The notes: generated by a model from the letters alone, not told the origin. A DNA stretch of 64,000 nucleotides from Alteromonadaceae bacterium Bs31 (GCA_900177435.1 FXAI01000007.1:2501-66500); one strand, 5' to 3'; numbered from the stretch's first letter, positions 18,837-28,405 are shown. Program-made: numbers and translations.

Positions 18837-20207
18837 ATGACGAACACACGCGCACTGGTTATTGACGATGAACCCGATATTCGTGAGTTGCTGGAAATCA
18901 CGCTCTCCCGAATGTCTCTCGATGTAGATTGCGCGGCTGACCTCAGCGAAGCCAAGCGCTATCTCGAAAAGCGAGAATACAGTTTGTGTTTAACCGATAT
19001 GAGGCTGCCGGACGGCAATGGCATCGACCTGGTTCGGCATATTCAGAAAAAACTAAGCCATATGCCGGTTGCAGTAATTACCGCCCATGGAAATATGGAT
19101 ACTGCCATCGAGGCAATGAAAGCCGGTGCTTTTGATTTCGTTAGCAAGCCCATAGACCTGCCGTCACTGCGGAAATTAGTGGACACCGCTCTGTCTACCA
19201 AGCAATTACCCGCCAGCAGTGAAAGCAGCGACAAGATAATTGGCAACTCCCCCCAGATACTCAAACTAAAAAACTCCATACAAAAGCTGGCACGCTCTCA
19301 AGCGCCCATTTATGTTAGTGGCGAATCTGGTAGCGGCAAAGAACTGGTGGCTCGCTCTATTCACGAACTAGGCCCCAGAAGCCAAGCTGCATTTGTGGCC
19401 GTAAACTGCGGCGCGATTCCCAAAGAACTGATGGAAAGTGAATTTTTTGGCCATAAAAAGGGCTCCTTCACTGGCGCGAACCAGGATAAAAATGGTTTAT
19501 TTCAGGCGGCGGAAGGCGGCACACTCTTTCTGGATGAAGTTGCCGACCTACCGCTCGACATGCAGGTAAAACTGCTTCGTGCCATTCAAGAAAAAGCGAT
19601 TCGCCCCATTGGCGGGCAGGGTGAAATAATCACAAATGTACGAATTCTCTGTGCCACGCACAAAAACCTGGAAGAACTGGTGAACCAGGGAGATTTTCGG
19701 CAGGACTTGTTTTACCGCCTCAATGTTATTCAACTCAATGTGCCCGCTCTGCGCGATCGCCATGAGGATATTCCCGGCCTTATTGACGCCTTGCTCTCTC
19801 GCATTGCAGAGAACTGTGGCATAGATAAACCTAAAATCAGCAGCCAGGCACAGAAAAAGCTCATTGAATACAGTTACCCCGGTAACATTCGAGAGCTGGA
19901 AAATATTCTGGAACGCGCTTTTACCCTGTGTGAAGACGACGAGATTTGTGAAGAAGATTTACAGCTCGAGCGCGGCACAATCGTAGAACAAGCGGGTGAA
20001 GCGGGGCGAAAATCCAGTCACTTTCACGCGAGCCTAAATCACTCCTCCATCGACGACTACTTATCCGAGGTTGAACGAGAAATCATCTGTGACACGCTGG
20101 AGCAAACTCGCTGGAATAAAACACTGGCCGCAAAAAAGCTAGGCATCAGCTTTCGCTCACTGCGCTACCGTTTAGTAAAACTGGGGCTAGATGACAGCGA
20201 AGAATAA
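18837..20207 (+). CDS. pilR: Type IV pilus sigma-54-dependent response regulator PilR
   Basis: NtrC-family activator of sigma-54 promoters, chiefly that of the major pilin. 456 residues. Receiver domain 1-120 with phospho-acceptor D54 (CLTDMRLPDG) and K104 (VSKPIDLPS). AAA+ domain with Walker A GESGSGKE (162-169), sigma-54 contact loop GSFTGA (209-214, a conservative variant of GAFTGA) and Walker B GTLFLDEVADLP. C-terminal Fis-type helix-turn-helix (WNKTLAAKKLGISFRSLRYRLVKLGL). The ATG lies just past the pilS stop. Its main target promoter, pilA, is not in this window. Confidence 0.93.
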   Translation: MTNTRALVIDDEPDIRELLEITLSRMSLDVDCAADLSEAKRYLEKREYSLCLTDMRLPDGNGIDLVRHIQKKLSHMPVAVITAHGNMDTAIEAMKAGAFDFVSKPIDLPSLRKLVDTALSTKQLPASSESSDKIIGNSPQILKLKNSIQKLARSQAPIYVSGESGSGKELVARSIHELGPRSQAAFVAVNCGAIPKELMESEFFGHKKGSFTGANQDKNGLFQAAEGGTLFLDEVADLPLDMQVKLLRAIQEKAIRPIGGQGEIITNVRILCATHKNLEELVNQGDFRQDLFYRLNVIQLNVPALRDRHEDIPGLIDALLSRIAENCGIDKPKISSQAQKKLIEYSYPGNIRELENILERAFTLCEDDEICEEDLQLERGTIVEQAGEAGRKSSHFHASLNHSSIDDYLSEVEREIICDTLEQTRWNKTLAAKKLGISFRSLRYRLVKLGLDDSEE

Positions 20208-20381
20208 GCGCAACGAGCGCCTTTTGAGCTTGGCAGGCATAATTCTGCCCCCTTGGGTTAAGTATTTCTGGCAGGCAATACTGACATTTTCCTTAATGTA
20301 TTTGAGATATATCCTACAGAGAATTAGACGCACGAAAGGTAATCTGAGTGTCATGGATAGACACTACATAAGGATACGGAC

Positions 20382-20948
20382 ATGCTTAGATTACCCACTA
20401 AAAAACCTTCCCCCTGCGCTCATAAAGGAATATCCCTGCTGGACCTCCTGATCGCCACCAGCATTTTTCTCATTCTCACCAGTATAGCGGTACCCTCCTT
20501 TAGCCACCTCGCCAAAAAAAACCGGAAAGATAATACGGTGTACGCCATGTTGCGTATTTTAAACTTCGCACGCCAACATGCTGTTGATTATTCGACGGAT
20601 GTACTAGTGTGCCCCACAAGCAATGAGCAAGATTGTTCGGGAAACTGGAGCGAAACTATTATGGTGTTTTTGGATATTAACAATAATAAAAAACTGGATG
20701 AAGACGAGAGACTATTGCAGAAGCAAACCATAATTACCGAGAGGCAAGCGCTGAACTGGAAGGGAGCCGGAAGCCCAAAATATATTTCTTACAATCCGGC
20801 GGGCTTTACTGGAAACCAAAATGGACGGATTTATTATTGTGACCGCTTAGATATTGAAAAATACCGCGCTCAACTCGTAGTTTATCGTACGGGAAGAGTC
20901 AGGATCGCGTCACAGAAGGAGCTTAGAGAAGGCTGCGGGGGTGTTTAA
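20382..20948 (+). CDS. fimT: FimT/GspH-type type IV pseudopilin
   Basis: 188-residue minor pilin-like protein. A 16-residue leader ends in KG, followed by ISLLDLLIATSIFLILTSIAVPSF, the class III signal and hydrophobic helix. The residue five positions after the cleavage site is Asp where almost all pilins have Glu; Glu5 pairs with the N-terminal amine during assembly, so this is a conservative but notable change. The rest fits the GspH/FimT fold, with cysteines in VLVCPTSNEQDCSG and YYCDRLD. ATG 20382 has AAGGA upstream. It sits between pilR and pilE and is convergent with pilE. FimT proteins bind DNA in natural transformation in some species; that role is only possible here. Confidence 0.75.
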   Translation: MLRLPTKKPSPCAHKGISLLDLLIATSIFLILTSIAVPSFSHLAKKNRKDNTVYAMLRILNFARQHAVDYSTDVLVCPTSNEQDCSGNWSETIMVFLDINNNKKLDEDERLLQKQTIITERQALNWKGAGSPKYISYNPAGFTGNQNGRIYYCDRLDIEKYRAQLVVYRTGRVRIASQKELREGCGGV

Positions 20949-20954
20949 AAAACA

Positions 20955-21473
20955 CTAGCGCCAGCAGTAATCCAAGGCAGCGCCCGAAAGAGCAGTATCA
21001 CTCTCATCTTTTGCTCCCTTAGCCCCAGCGTTATCAAGAGTTAGAACGGGACATTTTTTATCCGAGCCAATAGCTTCAGCTACTAAAATATATCCTGTGC
21101 ATAGAGTTCCAGTCGGACTACAACTACTCGGAAGAGCCTCAACTTTACCCGTGTAATGGCCATCTGGACTCAAACTGGTTTCAAAACCAAGATAGCAAGT
21201 ATCGTTTGAGCAGCTGGGTACTTTTGCTATCTGAGGTGAATACGAAGAATACTGTGTGTAATAACGCTCTTGACGGGAAGCTAGATCCAATAAAAATGAT
21301 TTAGCTTCGGCTCTACGACCGCGGGCCACTTGTTCCAAGTAACTGGGCATTGCAAACGCGGCAATCAAACTTATGATAACCACCACCATTAGAACTTCCA
21401 TCAGCGTAAATCCCTTTACTGATCTCATAGAAGAAAAAGGCACTGTAAAAGAACGAATTATTTTAAGCCTCAT
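20955..21473 (-). CDS. pilE: Type IV pilus minor pilin PilE
   Basis: 172-residue type IV pilin. Prepilin peptidase site SVKG|FTLMEVLMVVVIISLIAAFAMPSYLEQ with the conserved Glu5, then a PilE-like globular domain (GRRAEAKSFLLDLASRQERYYTQYSSY) and cysteine pairs near the C-terminus (CSNDTCYLG, YCWR). Two starts are possible. ATG 21473 has TAGGG upstream and gives a 21-residue leader; ATG 21428 gives a classic 6-residue leader but lacks a ribosome site. Last gene of the fimU-pilE operon, 58 bases after pilY1. In Pseudomonas a pilY2 gene lies between them; it is missing here. Confidence 0.87.
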   Translation of the reverse strand: MRLKIIRSFTVPFSSMRSVKGFTLMEVLMVVVIISLIAAFAMPSYLEQVARGRRAEAKSFLLDLASRQERYYTQYSSYSPQIAKVPSCSNDTCYLGFETSLSPDGHYTGKVEALPSSCSPTGTLCTGYILVAEAIGSDKKCPVLTLDNAGAKGAKDESDTALSGAALDYCWR

Positions 21474-21531
21474 TAACTTACAACCCTATTTTTTTTAGAA
21501 GCCCCTACAAATGCCTATTATAATCAAGCTG

Positions 21532-24500
21532 CTATTTTTGTATTGACCATGATGAACGACGAGAAGGCCTGGGCTTTTGCCAAAATGCTTTTTCACCAAG
21601 CAAATTGCCCGTCGCATCAGAAATAACCACAGTGTTATCCAGCACCGCCATACCACCAGGCAACGCATTGATATCGAACCCAGCCACCCCCGTCTGGTTG
21701 GGGAATACCGTAAATGGTAACACACCGTCAATTATATCAAGAGCGATTAAATGGCCCTTACCACCCCCGCTGTCACAAATATTAGACGTTGGCGTGGTAG
21801 TTAAGAACAACACGATTTCTCCAATGGCGTAGGGGGACACAACCAGTCGTTCACCCGTATCGATAAGAGAGATCTTCCAACCAAATACGCCGCCGACTGA
21901 ACTGGCATTGTACGGAACCTTTGATCCGCTCACACTAAGCGCCCCAGCAGTGCTACCGCCGATATTCGAAAGTGTAGCCGCTTGCAGGTCACTAGCGTCT
22001 AAACTCCCGTATTGCTCACCCGCATCCCAAACAGCATACAGGTTTTGCTGGTCTGTATTTGTTTTATCAAGCTCTGTTAAAAATTGACCTGTACCAAACA
22101 TCACCATTAAGTTCGGTGCAGTGGCGGCAGAGCGCTGCGCTTCGTGAGCCGTGACTACGGGTTTGACCGTAATCGCCTGACGACTAGCAGCCGGACAAAC
22201 ACCGTTAGCTAGCGCAGAGTTACAGGCCGTAAACAAAGGCTTACCTCCATGAGCAACCTTAGGCACAACTGTGCCGCTTGAGGCATCTATATTAAAATCA
22301 AAGGCCCACATGTTGCCCAGAATATCACCAGCATAAACCCGGTCCAGCTTGCCATCACTATTCAAGTCGAGCAGCGTTGGCGAAGAAAGCCCATTGCAAT
22401 CACTGGAAGAATTTTCACAGTCTCCACCAACGAGGGTAGCGAGGTTCCCTCCAAGCGGGCCAACTTTTTGAAACCTGCTACCGCCAGGGCCAGAGCCATC
22501 CAGATAAAGCACGTAGAGATACGCTTCCCCATCTGTATTATTAGTGTAGCCATTACCAAACACCGCCACCCATTCGCCATCATTGAGTTTTGCAATTTGT
22601 GGGCGGCTAAAGGTATAACCTAAATGCTGATCGGTAAATTCCTCTTTCACAATCGCAGCCATACCATTTTCTGTACCGATACTTCCGGGGTCTGTGATAT
22701 CCAGAAGGTATATACCTTTACCTCCTCGCCCTAAACCACCTACCAGGTAAGTCTTCCAATCGTTATCTATATATACATCACCGACAGTGGGCGTTGCATC
22801 AACATACGGTAGATGTTCGTAGGTGGGCTGGGCCAAATAGTGTAAGCCAGCCTTTGCTTCTGTAGATGAAACTGCAAGGGGTATATATGCAAACAGCTCA
22901 GTTCCTGTTTTTGCATTAAATGCGTGCAACATTCCATCATTAGCCCCGACATAAACAATAGGCGTTCTGCTGGCTCTTGCTTTAACAAAGTCGAAATAAG
23001 GCTGTTTGAGATTAGCATCATTTCCTTCAATAAAATTGGGATAGTTAGCCCGGGGCTTACCTACGTACTGTGGGCCCGAATGGACAATATCACCAAGGAG
23101 ACTAATGCGAGAACGAAAGGTAAAACTACCACTGAGTGCAGTATCTCCACGGAGGTAAGCAATCACATCTTCAAGATAAGCTTGCTCGCTACCACTCGGC
23201 GCTTTGGAAATCAAATCAGCTATCTGAGCACTTGCGAGTTCACCGGCAGTAGCGGAGCTATAACGAAACACTGCGCCAGGGCCATTGAGGGTATCGCCGT
23301 TTGAAGTGATAACTTTTCTACCCCCGCCTGAGGCTGGGTCAGTTAAAGCCTGAGAACACAGGCGCTCTTTTGCATTCCATTTCGCATTGGCATGTTTTAG
23401 TGATATGCAGCCCGCAGCAGACGGGATTGGCGTCGGTTGCGGCGTGGGCACACCTGTGGGCGCCACCGAGGGCGAGACTGTGGGAACCGGAGTTGGAACG
23501 CTTCCCCCATTATATTCATACGCTAATACATCGCCGCTCCAATCTGTGCCGTCGAACCAGCCTTGGTACAAATAGGTATCAGCAGCAATGCTGGCAGAGT
23601 TAAAGCTTACCGCAGAAGCTGATCCAGCAGTTTTAGTCTTTATGGCATTAATTATCTTTTCAAAACCTTCCTTTAAGGTCTCCAGATCCGATGCGCTTAG
23701 ATATTCACCACCACCGTTATAGGCAGCATGCACCAAGTCATATAGTGTATCTTCATCTTCGTCTTCCCAATTATTTAGCTCAGCCTCTGTAGGCCAATAG
23801 GCGTTATACTGAGCTTCTGTCCAGTTATCACTAGGTATGCCCTTATCTCCCGCCAAGCCAAAGGAAAGCGTGTGGGTAATCATATTTAGCTTTGTATCAT
23901 CACTAAAATATTTGGCGATATCTCCCAATGAATTGTCAACACTGTCGCCATCCAGATCACCATAGGAGCCATTAGGCGAAGCATAATCGTTGGAAAAGCC
24001 ATCTGTCGCCAGTACTGTAAAATTTTTCTGGCAGGCCCCCCCTTTATTACTAGGAAGGATAGGAGAGGTGCTAGGCTGGCCATCCGTTATAAAATCATCA
24101 TCCAGAGTACCGTTGGAGGGGGTCATACCCAAGCGATAATACTGCCCCGCATTTTCAAATGCTCTGCGCAATGAAGTTCCTCGACCACGAGTATTCGCAT
24201 CGTTTTGATAAACGCTACCTATGTCAAATAGCACTTTTAACAACTTCTTCTTGTTTGCCAATCTCTGCGCTTGCTCCACACTGACAGGAATGGAATCATT
24301 AACATTCGCCATTTCCATACCCCAACCCAAGCTAGACTCAGCATTTGAATTGATTGTTGCAATGCCAACGCGTGTATCTAGATCGTGAAAAACGTCAGCT
24401 AGAACATGTTTAAATATGGACGCACGATCTCTGTAATAGAAAAACCAGTTTGTGTAATTATCCTTTTCTGCGTCTGTAGGTAAATTGCCAACTGTAATAA

Positions 24501-25236
24501 GTTTCGAAATATATGCTGGCGCTTTACTGGTGTCGTCATCTATATATTTTATGGATTTATCGGGATTAAAAATCCCACACTCACCCCACTGAAAAGTCCC
24601 TTCTCCCACTCCAGGCTGGTCTTCCCACAAAAGGTATTGGTGCTTCGAAATATCTTCTGTCCTGTTATGATAAGGAGGAGCTAGCGTGAGTAAGCCTTCT
24701 TCATTCGCGGTAGTAACAGGATTGTCTACCGGGTAGACTAAGTCTTCATAGTAGTAGTTAGCTTCATATAACGGATCTCCATTAAATATCTCACTCCGCC
24801 AAGCGCTGTATTTTTTACCTGGGTCATATGCCAAAGAATTGATCCCGGGACAAAGCCTCATTACCTCTTTAATTATTGCGCCAGAATCTGGATCTGTGAC
24901 TACATCTGGCGTACGTGTAATAAAGGACGCATTAAGTCCCGTCCCCCAGTACTGTTCAGCAAATGCTCGTTCGCCAGTAACATTTCTACCATCCTTTACT
25001 GCTGAAAAACGCGCATCAGTGTAAACATCTTTTTGAATCTCGTTTCTGACAGTAGCTTGTCTCCACATACTACCGGAATCATCCACCACGAAAAGAATAT
25101 TCGCAGGCACGCCTGATGCCGCGAATAAGGGGGATTTACTGATAATACCTGGCCCAGCGTATGAAGAAGAAACAGAGAGCAGAATAGATAACGCGATACT
25201 CCCCTGAAAAAGTTTTAATCGAATAGATTTATTCAT
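21532..25236 (-). CDS. pilY1: Type IV pilus tip adhesin / assembly factor PilY1
   Basis: Large secreted protein at the pilus tip that primes assembly with the minor pilins and acts in adhesion and surface sensing. 1234 residues from ATG 25236; the TTG 12 bases earlier is less likely. Signal peptide 1-27 (SSSYAGPG). An N-terminal von Willebrand A-like domain has a MIDAS motif D52-D-S-G-S56. After a Pro/Thr-rich linker (near residue 600) comes the C-terminal beta-propeller PilY1 domain (QPYFDFVKARASRTPIVYVGANDGMLHAFNA, split here by about 15 residues from GKPRANYPNF). The calcium-binding loop DLNSDGKLD lies near 957, the site whose Ca2+ occupancy controls pilus extension/retraction in Pseudomonas. 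Confidence 0.93.
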   Translation of the reverse strand: MNKSIRLKLFQGSIALSILLSVSSSYAGPGIISKSPLFAASGVPANILFVVDDSGSMWRQATVRNEIQKDVYTDARFSAVKDGRNVTGERAFAEQYWGTGLNASFITRTPDVVTDPDSGAIIKEVMRLCPGINSLAYDPGKKYSAWRSEIFNGDPLYEANYYYEDLVYPVDNPVTTANEEGLLTLAPPYHNRTEDISKHQYLLWEDQPGVGEGTFQWGECGIFNPDKSIKYIDDDTSKAPAYISKLITVGNLPTDAEKDNYTNWFFYYRDRASIFKHVLADVFHDLDTRVGIATINSNAESSLGWGMEMANVNDSIPVSVEQAQRLANKKKLLKVLFDIGSVYQNDANTRGRGTSLRRAFENAGQYYRLGMTPSNGTLDDDFITDGQPSTSPILPSNKGGACQKNFTVLATDGFSNDYASPNGSYGDLDGDSVDNSLGDIAKYFSDDTKLNMITHTLSFGLAGDKGIPSDNWTEAQYNAYWPTEAELNNWEDEDEDTLYDLVHAAYNGGGEYLSASDLETLKEGFEKIINAIKTKTAGSASAVSFNSASIAADTYLYQGWFDGTDWSGDVLAYEYNGGSVPTPVPTVSPSVAPTGVPTPQPTPIPSAAGCISLKHANAKWNAKERLCSQALTDPASGGGRKVITSNGDTLNGPGAVFRYSSATAGELASAQIADLISKAPSGSEQAYLEDVIAYLRGDTALSGSFTFRSRISLLGDIVHSGPQYVGKPRANYPNFIEGNDANLKQPYFDFVKARASRTPIVYVGANDGMLHAFNAKTGTELFAYIPLAVSSTEAKAGLHYLAQPTYEHLPYVDATPTVGDVYIDNDWKTYLVGGLGRGGKGIYLLDITDPGSIGTENGMAAIVKEEFTDQHLGYTFSRPQIAKLNDGEWVAVFGNGYTNNTDGEAYLYVLYLDGSGPGGSRFQKVGPLGGNLATLVGGDCENSSSDCNGLSSPTLLDLNSDGKLDRVYAGDILGNMWAFDFNIDASSGTVVPKVAHGGKPLFTACNSALANGVCPAASRQAITVKPVVTAHEAQRSAATAPNLMVMFGTGQFLTELDKTNTDQQNLYAVWDAGEQYGSLDASDLQAATLSNIGGSTAGALSVSGSKVPYNASSVGGVFGWKISLIDTGERLVVSPYAIGEIVLFLTTTPTSNICDSGGGKGHLIALDIIDGVLPFTVFPNQTGVAGFDINALPGGMAVLDNTVVISDATGNLLGEKAFWQKPRPSRRSSWSIQK

Positions 25237-25277
25237 TGATGAAACCAATCAAAATAGATGTTAATTGTTACTGGCAA

Positions 25278-25883
25278 CTAATAGACAAAATCGTCGCCAT
25301 AGCCGGTACGGTAGGTTGACTCAACTACCGCATAAATATTTTCATCTTTACCCCAACCAATAGCCGTAATTCGAAATACGTAGGGGTCGGTGTTTTCGGT
25401 ATTTACATACCCAATTTCTGTTACCTTTCTGCCGCTAGCCCCCACATCACGTCCAAGGTACTCAATCACATACCTGGGGGCCTTACTCGATACTTTGTAG
25501 GTACTCAATTCTTGCGCGACTCCCGAAGCATCCCAAGCTGTAACAGTATTGACGTCTATTGCCAGGGGAACTGCAGCCTCTCCTGGTGACCGGTTTACTG
25601 CGGAATAGCGCCCATCACTACCATCAAATTTGCTCAGATCTTCCGTTTTAACAACATTTACTCGCAGATCGCCCTCCGCCGCCCGCAATGCAGACTCAGC
25701 GGCCTGAAGTGCAAGGTTTTTTTGACGATTGTTAGAGGCCATCCTCTCTTGCATAGTAGAAGATTGCATATTAGAAATACCAATCATCGACATAATCACG
25801 AGAATGATCAAAGCTATTATCAGTGTCGCACCTGACTGCTTGCTTATAGAACCGCTGCTAGTTTTTTGAAACATGATGTTCAT
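25278..25883 (-). CDS. pilX: Type IV pilus minor pilin PilX
   Basis: 201 residues. Leader ending KQSG, then ATLIIALIILVIMSMIGISNMQSSTMQERMASNNRQKNLALQAAESALRAAE, the typical PilX N-terminal region. Position five after the cleavage site is Ile rather than Glu, which is usual for PilX/GspK-type tip pseudopilins. The C-terminal part is a variable globular domain. ATG 25883 is used; ATG 25874 three codons later is equally possible, and neither has a strong ribosome site. Lies between pilW and pilY1. Confidence 0.87.
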   Translation of the reverse strand: MNIMFQKTSSGSISKQSGATLIIALIILVIMSMIGISNMQSSTMQERMASNNRQKNLALQAAESALRAAEGDLRVNVVKTEDLSKFDGSDGRYSAVNRSPGEAAVPLAIDVNTVTAWDASGVAQELSTYKVSSKAPRYVIEYLGRDVGASGRKVTEIGYVNTENTDPYVFRITAIGWGKDENIYAVVESTYRTGYGDDFVY

Positions 25884-25909
25884 CCAAACAATATTTATTG
25901 AGAGCTATA

Positions 25910-27013
25910 TTAAGGTGTGCTATTCGTGAGTGCGATAGCAACTTTATCTCCTGGGAACTGATTGCGAACCATAAATGTTCTTGAGTAAGTCCTGGATAGC
26001 AACTCACTACCATCATTGGTGGGGGTTCTATTAATTGAGTTTAATGAAAGGGTCACTTTAACTCGGTCCACTAGGTTCCACATGCCCGCAGTAGTCACCT
26101 CGGCAGCATCACCAAAATATAAGGTGCCATTGCTATGGTTCTGCCAGCCATACTCAATTTCCAATTCGTCAACGCCCTCAACCAGCTCCTCCACAATGGG
26201 CTTACCCGCGGCACTCAAACCCGCATGCCGGACTAAGGCACAGAATTGCGGTGTAGTGTTGGTGCAGGTCTTTCCATTGCTTTTTCCCGCTGCACTGGTA
26301 TCAACTTTATACCTGAAGGCGCCAGACTTACCGCCATAAAGGTTATGGGCCGCAGTGCCTGAATTGGCGCCTTCGGCATTTGCTTTAGTAATAACCACTC
26401 CACCTAGATCGAAATCCAGGCCGTTGCTAAAACTTATATCTCCGCCATCAACTTTTGTGACTTTGAATATGGCTGCACGGGAACAATTTCCCACCAGCGC
26501 AAGGCGGTCAGCTTTAAAGCCTGAAGTATCTGCCACTTTAAAGCTGGTGCTACCCTCACTCAGCAGGGGCTGGCGACTGCTTGCCGAAAAATAGCGAACG
26601 AGCAACTGGTCATAAGCCTTGCTGTTATTCACTTTTTCGTCGTTTTTACCATACACGAAGCCCGCTGAAAAATTATATAAATGGTTGGCATCGTTGGCAT
26701 CAACAGCATCGGTGTCAGTAATCCCTGTAACAACGGATGTAATCCTGTCTCCGGAGTTCGCCATGCTAAAACAACCAGTAAAGCCTGCCTGAGCAATGTC
26801 TTTTTCCAGCTTGGAAAAAACAAAGCGTGCATTTTCCTGAATAACCGAGGACCCATCTACTACAGCAGCGTTTTGAGTTGAGGTGGCATAAAGCTGAACC
26901 ACTCCGGCGAGTATAAAAAGGCCTACTGTAATAGACACCATTACCTCAACAAGGCTCACGCCGCGCTGAAACACCACCCTTACAACTTCCTTATTACCAA
27001 CAATTACTTTCAT
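25910..27013 (-). CDS. pilW: Type IV pilus minor pilin PilW
   Basis: 367 residues, large for a minor pilin but normal for PilW. Leader ending FQRG, then VSLVEVMVSITVGLFILAGVVQLYATS with Glu5 present, and the family segment NARFVFSKLEKDIAQAGFTGC. The globular part has cysteines in VGNCSRA, KTCTNTTPQFCALVRHAG. ATG 27013 is chosen because AGG lies eight bases upstream; a GTG at 27019 would overlap the pilV stop by four bases (GTGA). Part of the core PilV-PilW-PilX tip complex that recruits PilY1. Confidence 0.87.
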   Translation of the reverse strand: MKVIVGNKEVVRVVFQRGVSLVEVMVSITVGLFILAGVVQLYATSTQNAAVVDGSSVIQENARFVFSKLEKDIAQAGFTGCFSMANSGDRITSVVTGITDTDAVDANDANHLYNFSAGFVYGKNDEKVNNSKAYDQLLVRYFSASSRQPLLSEGSTSFKVADTSGFKADRLALVGNCSRAAIFKVTKVDGGDISFSNGLDFDLGGVVITKANAEGANSGTAAHNLYGGKSGAFRYKVDTSAAGKSNGKTCTNTTPQFCALVRHAGLSAAGKPIVEELVEGVDELEIEYGWQNHSNGTLYFGDAAEVTTAGMWNLVDRVKVTLSLNSINRTPTNDGSELLSRTYSRTFMVRNQFPGDKVAIALTNSTP

Positions 27014-27015
27014 AC

Positions 27016-27525
27016 TCACAACCTAAATTTATATTCAAAGCAAGCACTTCCAGCGGCAGGTGCTGGGTTGGCACAATTGGAACCAGCGAATTCATCACCC
27101 TGCTCCCACGTGAGCCTTACCACATAGTAAGTGTCAACTACCCTTACAGTTCCAACACCACCTGGCAGGCGCTGATTAACCTGCTGGGCCCATTCCCATT
27201 CGTCATATTTTCGCTGATCGCCAGCGGCGTCCAAATTTTTTGCGCAACCTCCGGAACAATCCACAGCACTTGTGGGTGCATTGCTAGTATCCACGCCCGC
27301 ATAATGAAACCCGGTTTCTTTCATATCAACACTGGTGTATGCAAGTATTCTATCCACCATGTCTGACGCCAGAATATTTGCTTCTGTTGCAAAGTTTGCA
27401 CGCTGGTTACTATTTACACTGTTGGCTTGCATCGCCAAGGTTCCCATCAAGCCAATGGCAAGCACAAACAAGGAAACGACGGTTTCCATCATTGCGGTGC
27501 CCTGTTGTCGTTTTCCAATATTCAT
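27016..27525 (-). CDS. pilV: Type IV pilus minor pilin PilV
   Basis: 169 residues from ATG 27525 (MNIGKRQQG). Cleavage after QQG, then TAMMETVVSLFVLAIGLMGTLAMQ with Glu5; the motif VxxFVLAIGLMGxxAMQ is typical of PilV. Cysteines lie in VDCSGGCAKN and, near the end, SNCANPAPAAGSACF. The ATG at 27555 would give a longer leader without a ribosome site; 27525 gives the classic short leader with AGG upstream. Its stop lies two bases upstream of the pilW ATG, so the genes are translationally close. Confidence 0.87.
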   Translation of the reverse strand: MNIGKRQQGTAMMETVVSLFVLAIGLMGTLAMQANSVNSNQRANFATEANILASDMVDRILAYTSVDMKETGFHYAGVDTSNAPTSAVDCSGGCAKNLDAAGDQRKYDEWEWAQQVNQRLPGGVGTVRVVDTYYVVRLTWEQGDEFAGSNCANPAPAAGSACFEYKFRL

Positions 27526-27562
27526 AACAGCTTTACCTAAAATTACCGTTTCCATTTATTCG

Positions 27563-28108
27563 CTAAGGACAGCTCGTACTGCCTGCAGCCACGCGCGAGC
27601 TGCCAACCGGCGTTACTGTAATAGTCCGCGCCAGGTATGCCTTTTCTGCGTCTGTCGTACCCGCTGCGCACACCACGAGATCCACGTTAGCACTATCATC
27701 GTCCAGCTCTCCGAACTGGTTGTACTCAATAACGTCGACACTGGCGATCAAGCTCAGCTTTGAGTTGCCCTTATTTTGATTTTGTTTGAGCAAAGTATCT
27801 GTGCCACTTTGGAAGTACTGATCAGTACTGGATTCGTCATCAACATACACCAGCCAGCCAGCGCTCCAGTTTTTTGCTTTGGAACAGCTGACACCGTCGG
27901 TGGTACCACACAGGTTCACGCCTGAACTGCGGGAAATAGCTTCGTTGCGCGCATAGGCCAATGCTGACTTGAGCAAGCTTGCCTGAGATTTCATCTCCTG
28001 CTTGCGCATCAGGTTGGTAAATTGGGGAGCAGCTAAACTAACGAGAATTGCGAATACCGCAATGCCTATCATGAGTTCGATAAGCGTGAGGCCGTTTTCC
28101 TTTTTCAT
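27563..28108 (-). CDS. fimU: FimU/GspH-type minor pilin, first gene of the minor pilin operon
   Basis: 181 residues. Short leader KKENG, then LTLIELMIGIAVFAILVSLAAPQFTNLMRKQEMKSQASLLKSALAYARNEAISRSSGVNLC, the signature of the FimU/FimT/GspH group with Glu5. A disulfide is likely between the LCGTTDGVSC cysteines; another pair may involve VVCAAG and the C-terminal TSCP. FimU joins PilV, W, X and E to form the pilus tip that initiates assembly. The symbol is chosen by operon position: the other FimT-like gene (20382) stands alone on the opposite strand. Confidence 0.85.
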   Translation of the reverse strand: MKKENGLTLIELMIGIAVFAILVSLAAPQFTNLMRKQEMKSQASLLKSALAYARNEAISRSSGVNLCGTTDGVSCSKAKNWSAGWLVYVDDESSTDQYFQSGTDTLLKQNQNKGNSKLSLIASVDVIEYNQFGELDDDSANVDLVVCAAGTTDAEKAYLARTITVTPVGSSRVAAGSTSCP

Positions 28109-28405
28109 AAAATTACCACTGAATCCTAATTTCAGGGAATTTTATAACAAATCAATCGCGCGAAGTTGTGTTACACAGGATAACTGGACAATTAACGCGA
28201 TGGATAACGTTTAAAACGGTAAAAAAAAATGCATCAAATTTTTTAGTTACCACGTTAATTAATCAAGTTTGGTTACTAAAACATAGGCTTTTTATGGATA
28301 AAAATTATCTCTCAACATAAAACAAATACTTTGTAATTAGTATTATGTTATTCACGCGCCAGACTACACATTAAAAAGTTTGCCTGCACACATAAAGCTC
28401 ATACT
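28109..28405 (-). promoter_or_regulatory. Upstream region of the fimU-pilE operon with extended -10 candidate
   Basis: A 297-base AT-rich gap between ispH and fimU with no gene. On the minus strand TGTTATAAA (28149-28141) matches an extended -10 element, 33 bases before the fimU ATG; no good -35 pairs with it. A small stem AATACT...AGTATT lies near 28325-28345. I found no sigma-54 (GG-N10-GC) promoter of good quality, so PilR control cannot be claimed here. No terminator for ispH is visible, so read-through from ispH is possible. Confidence 0.35.

Noticed and set aside
20191-20451. Small plus-strand open frame overlapping the end of pilR and the start of fimT
   Set aside because: It crosses the fimT start in another frame, lacks a ribosome site and shows no family features.
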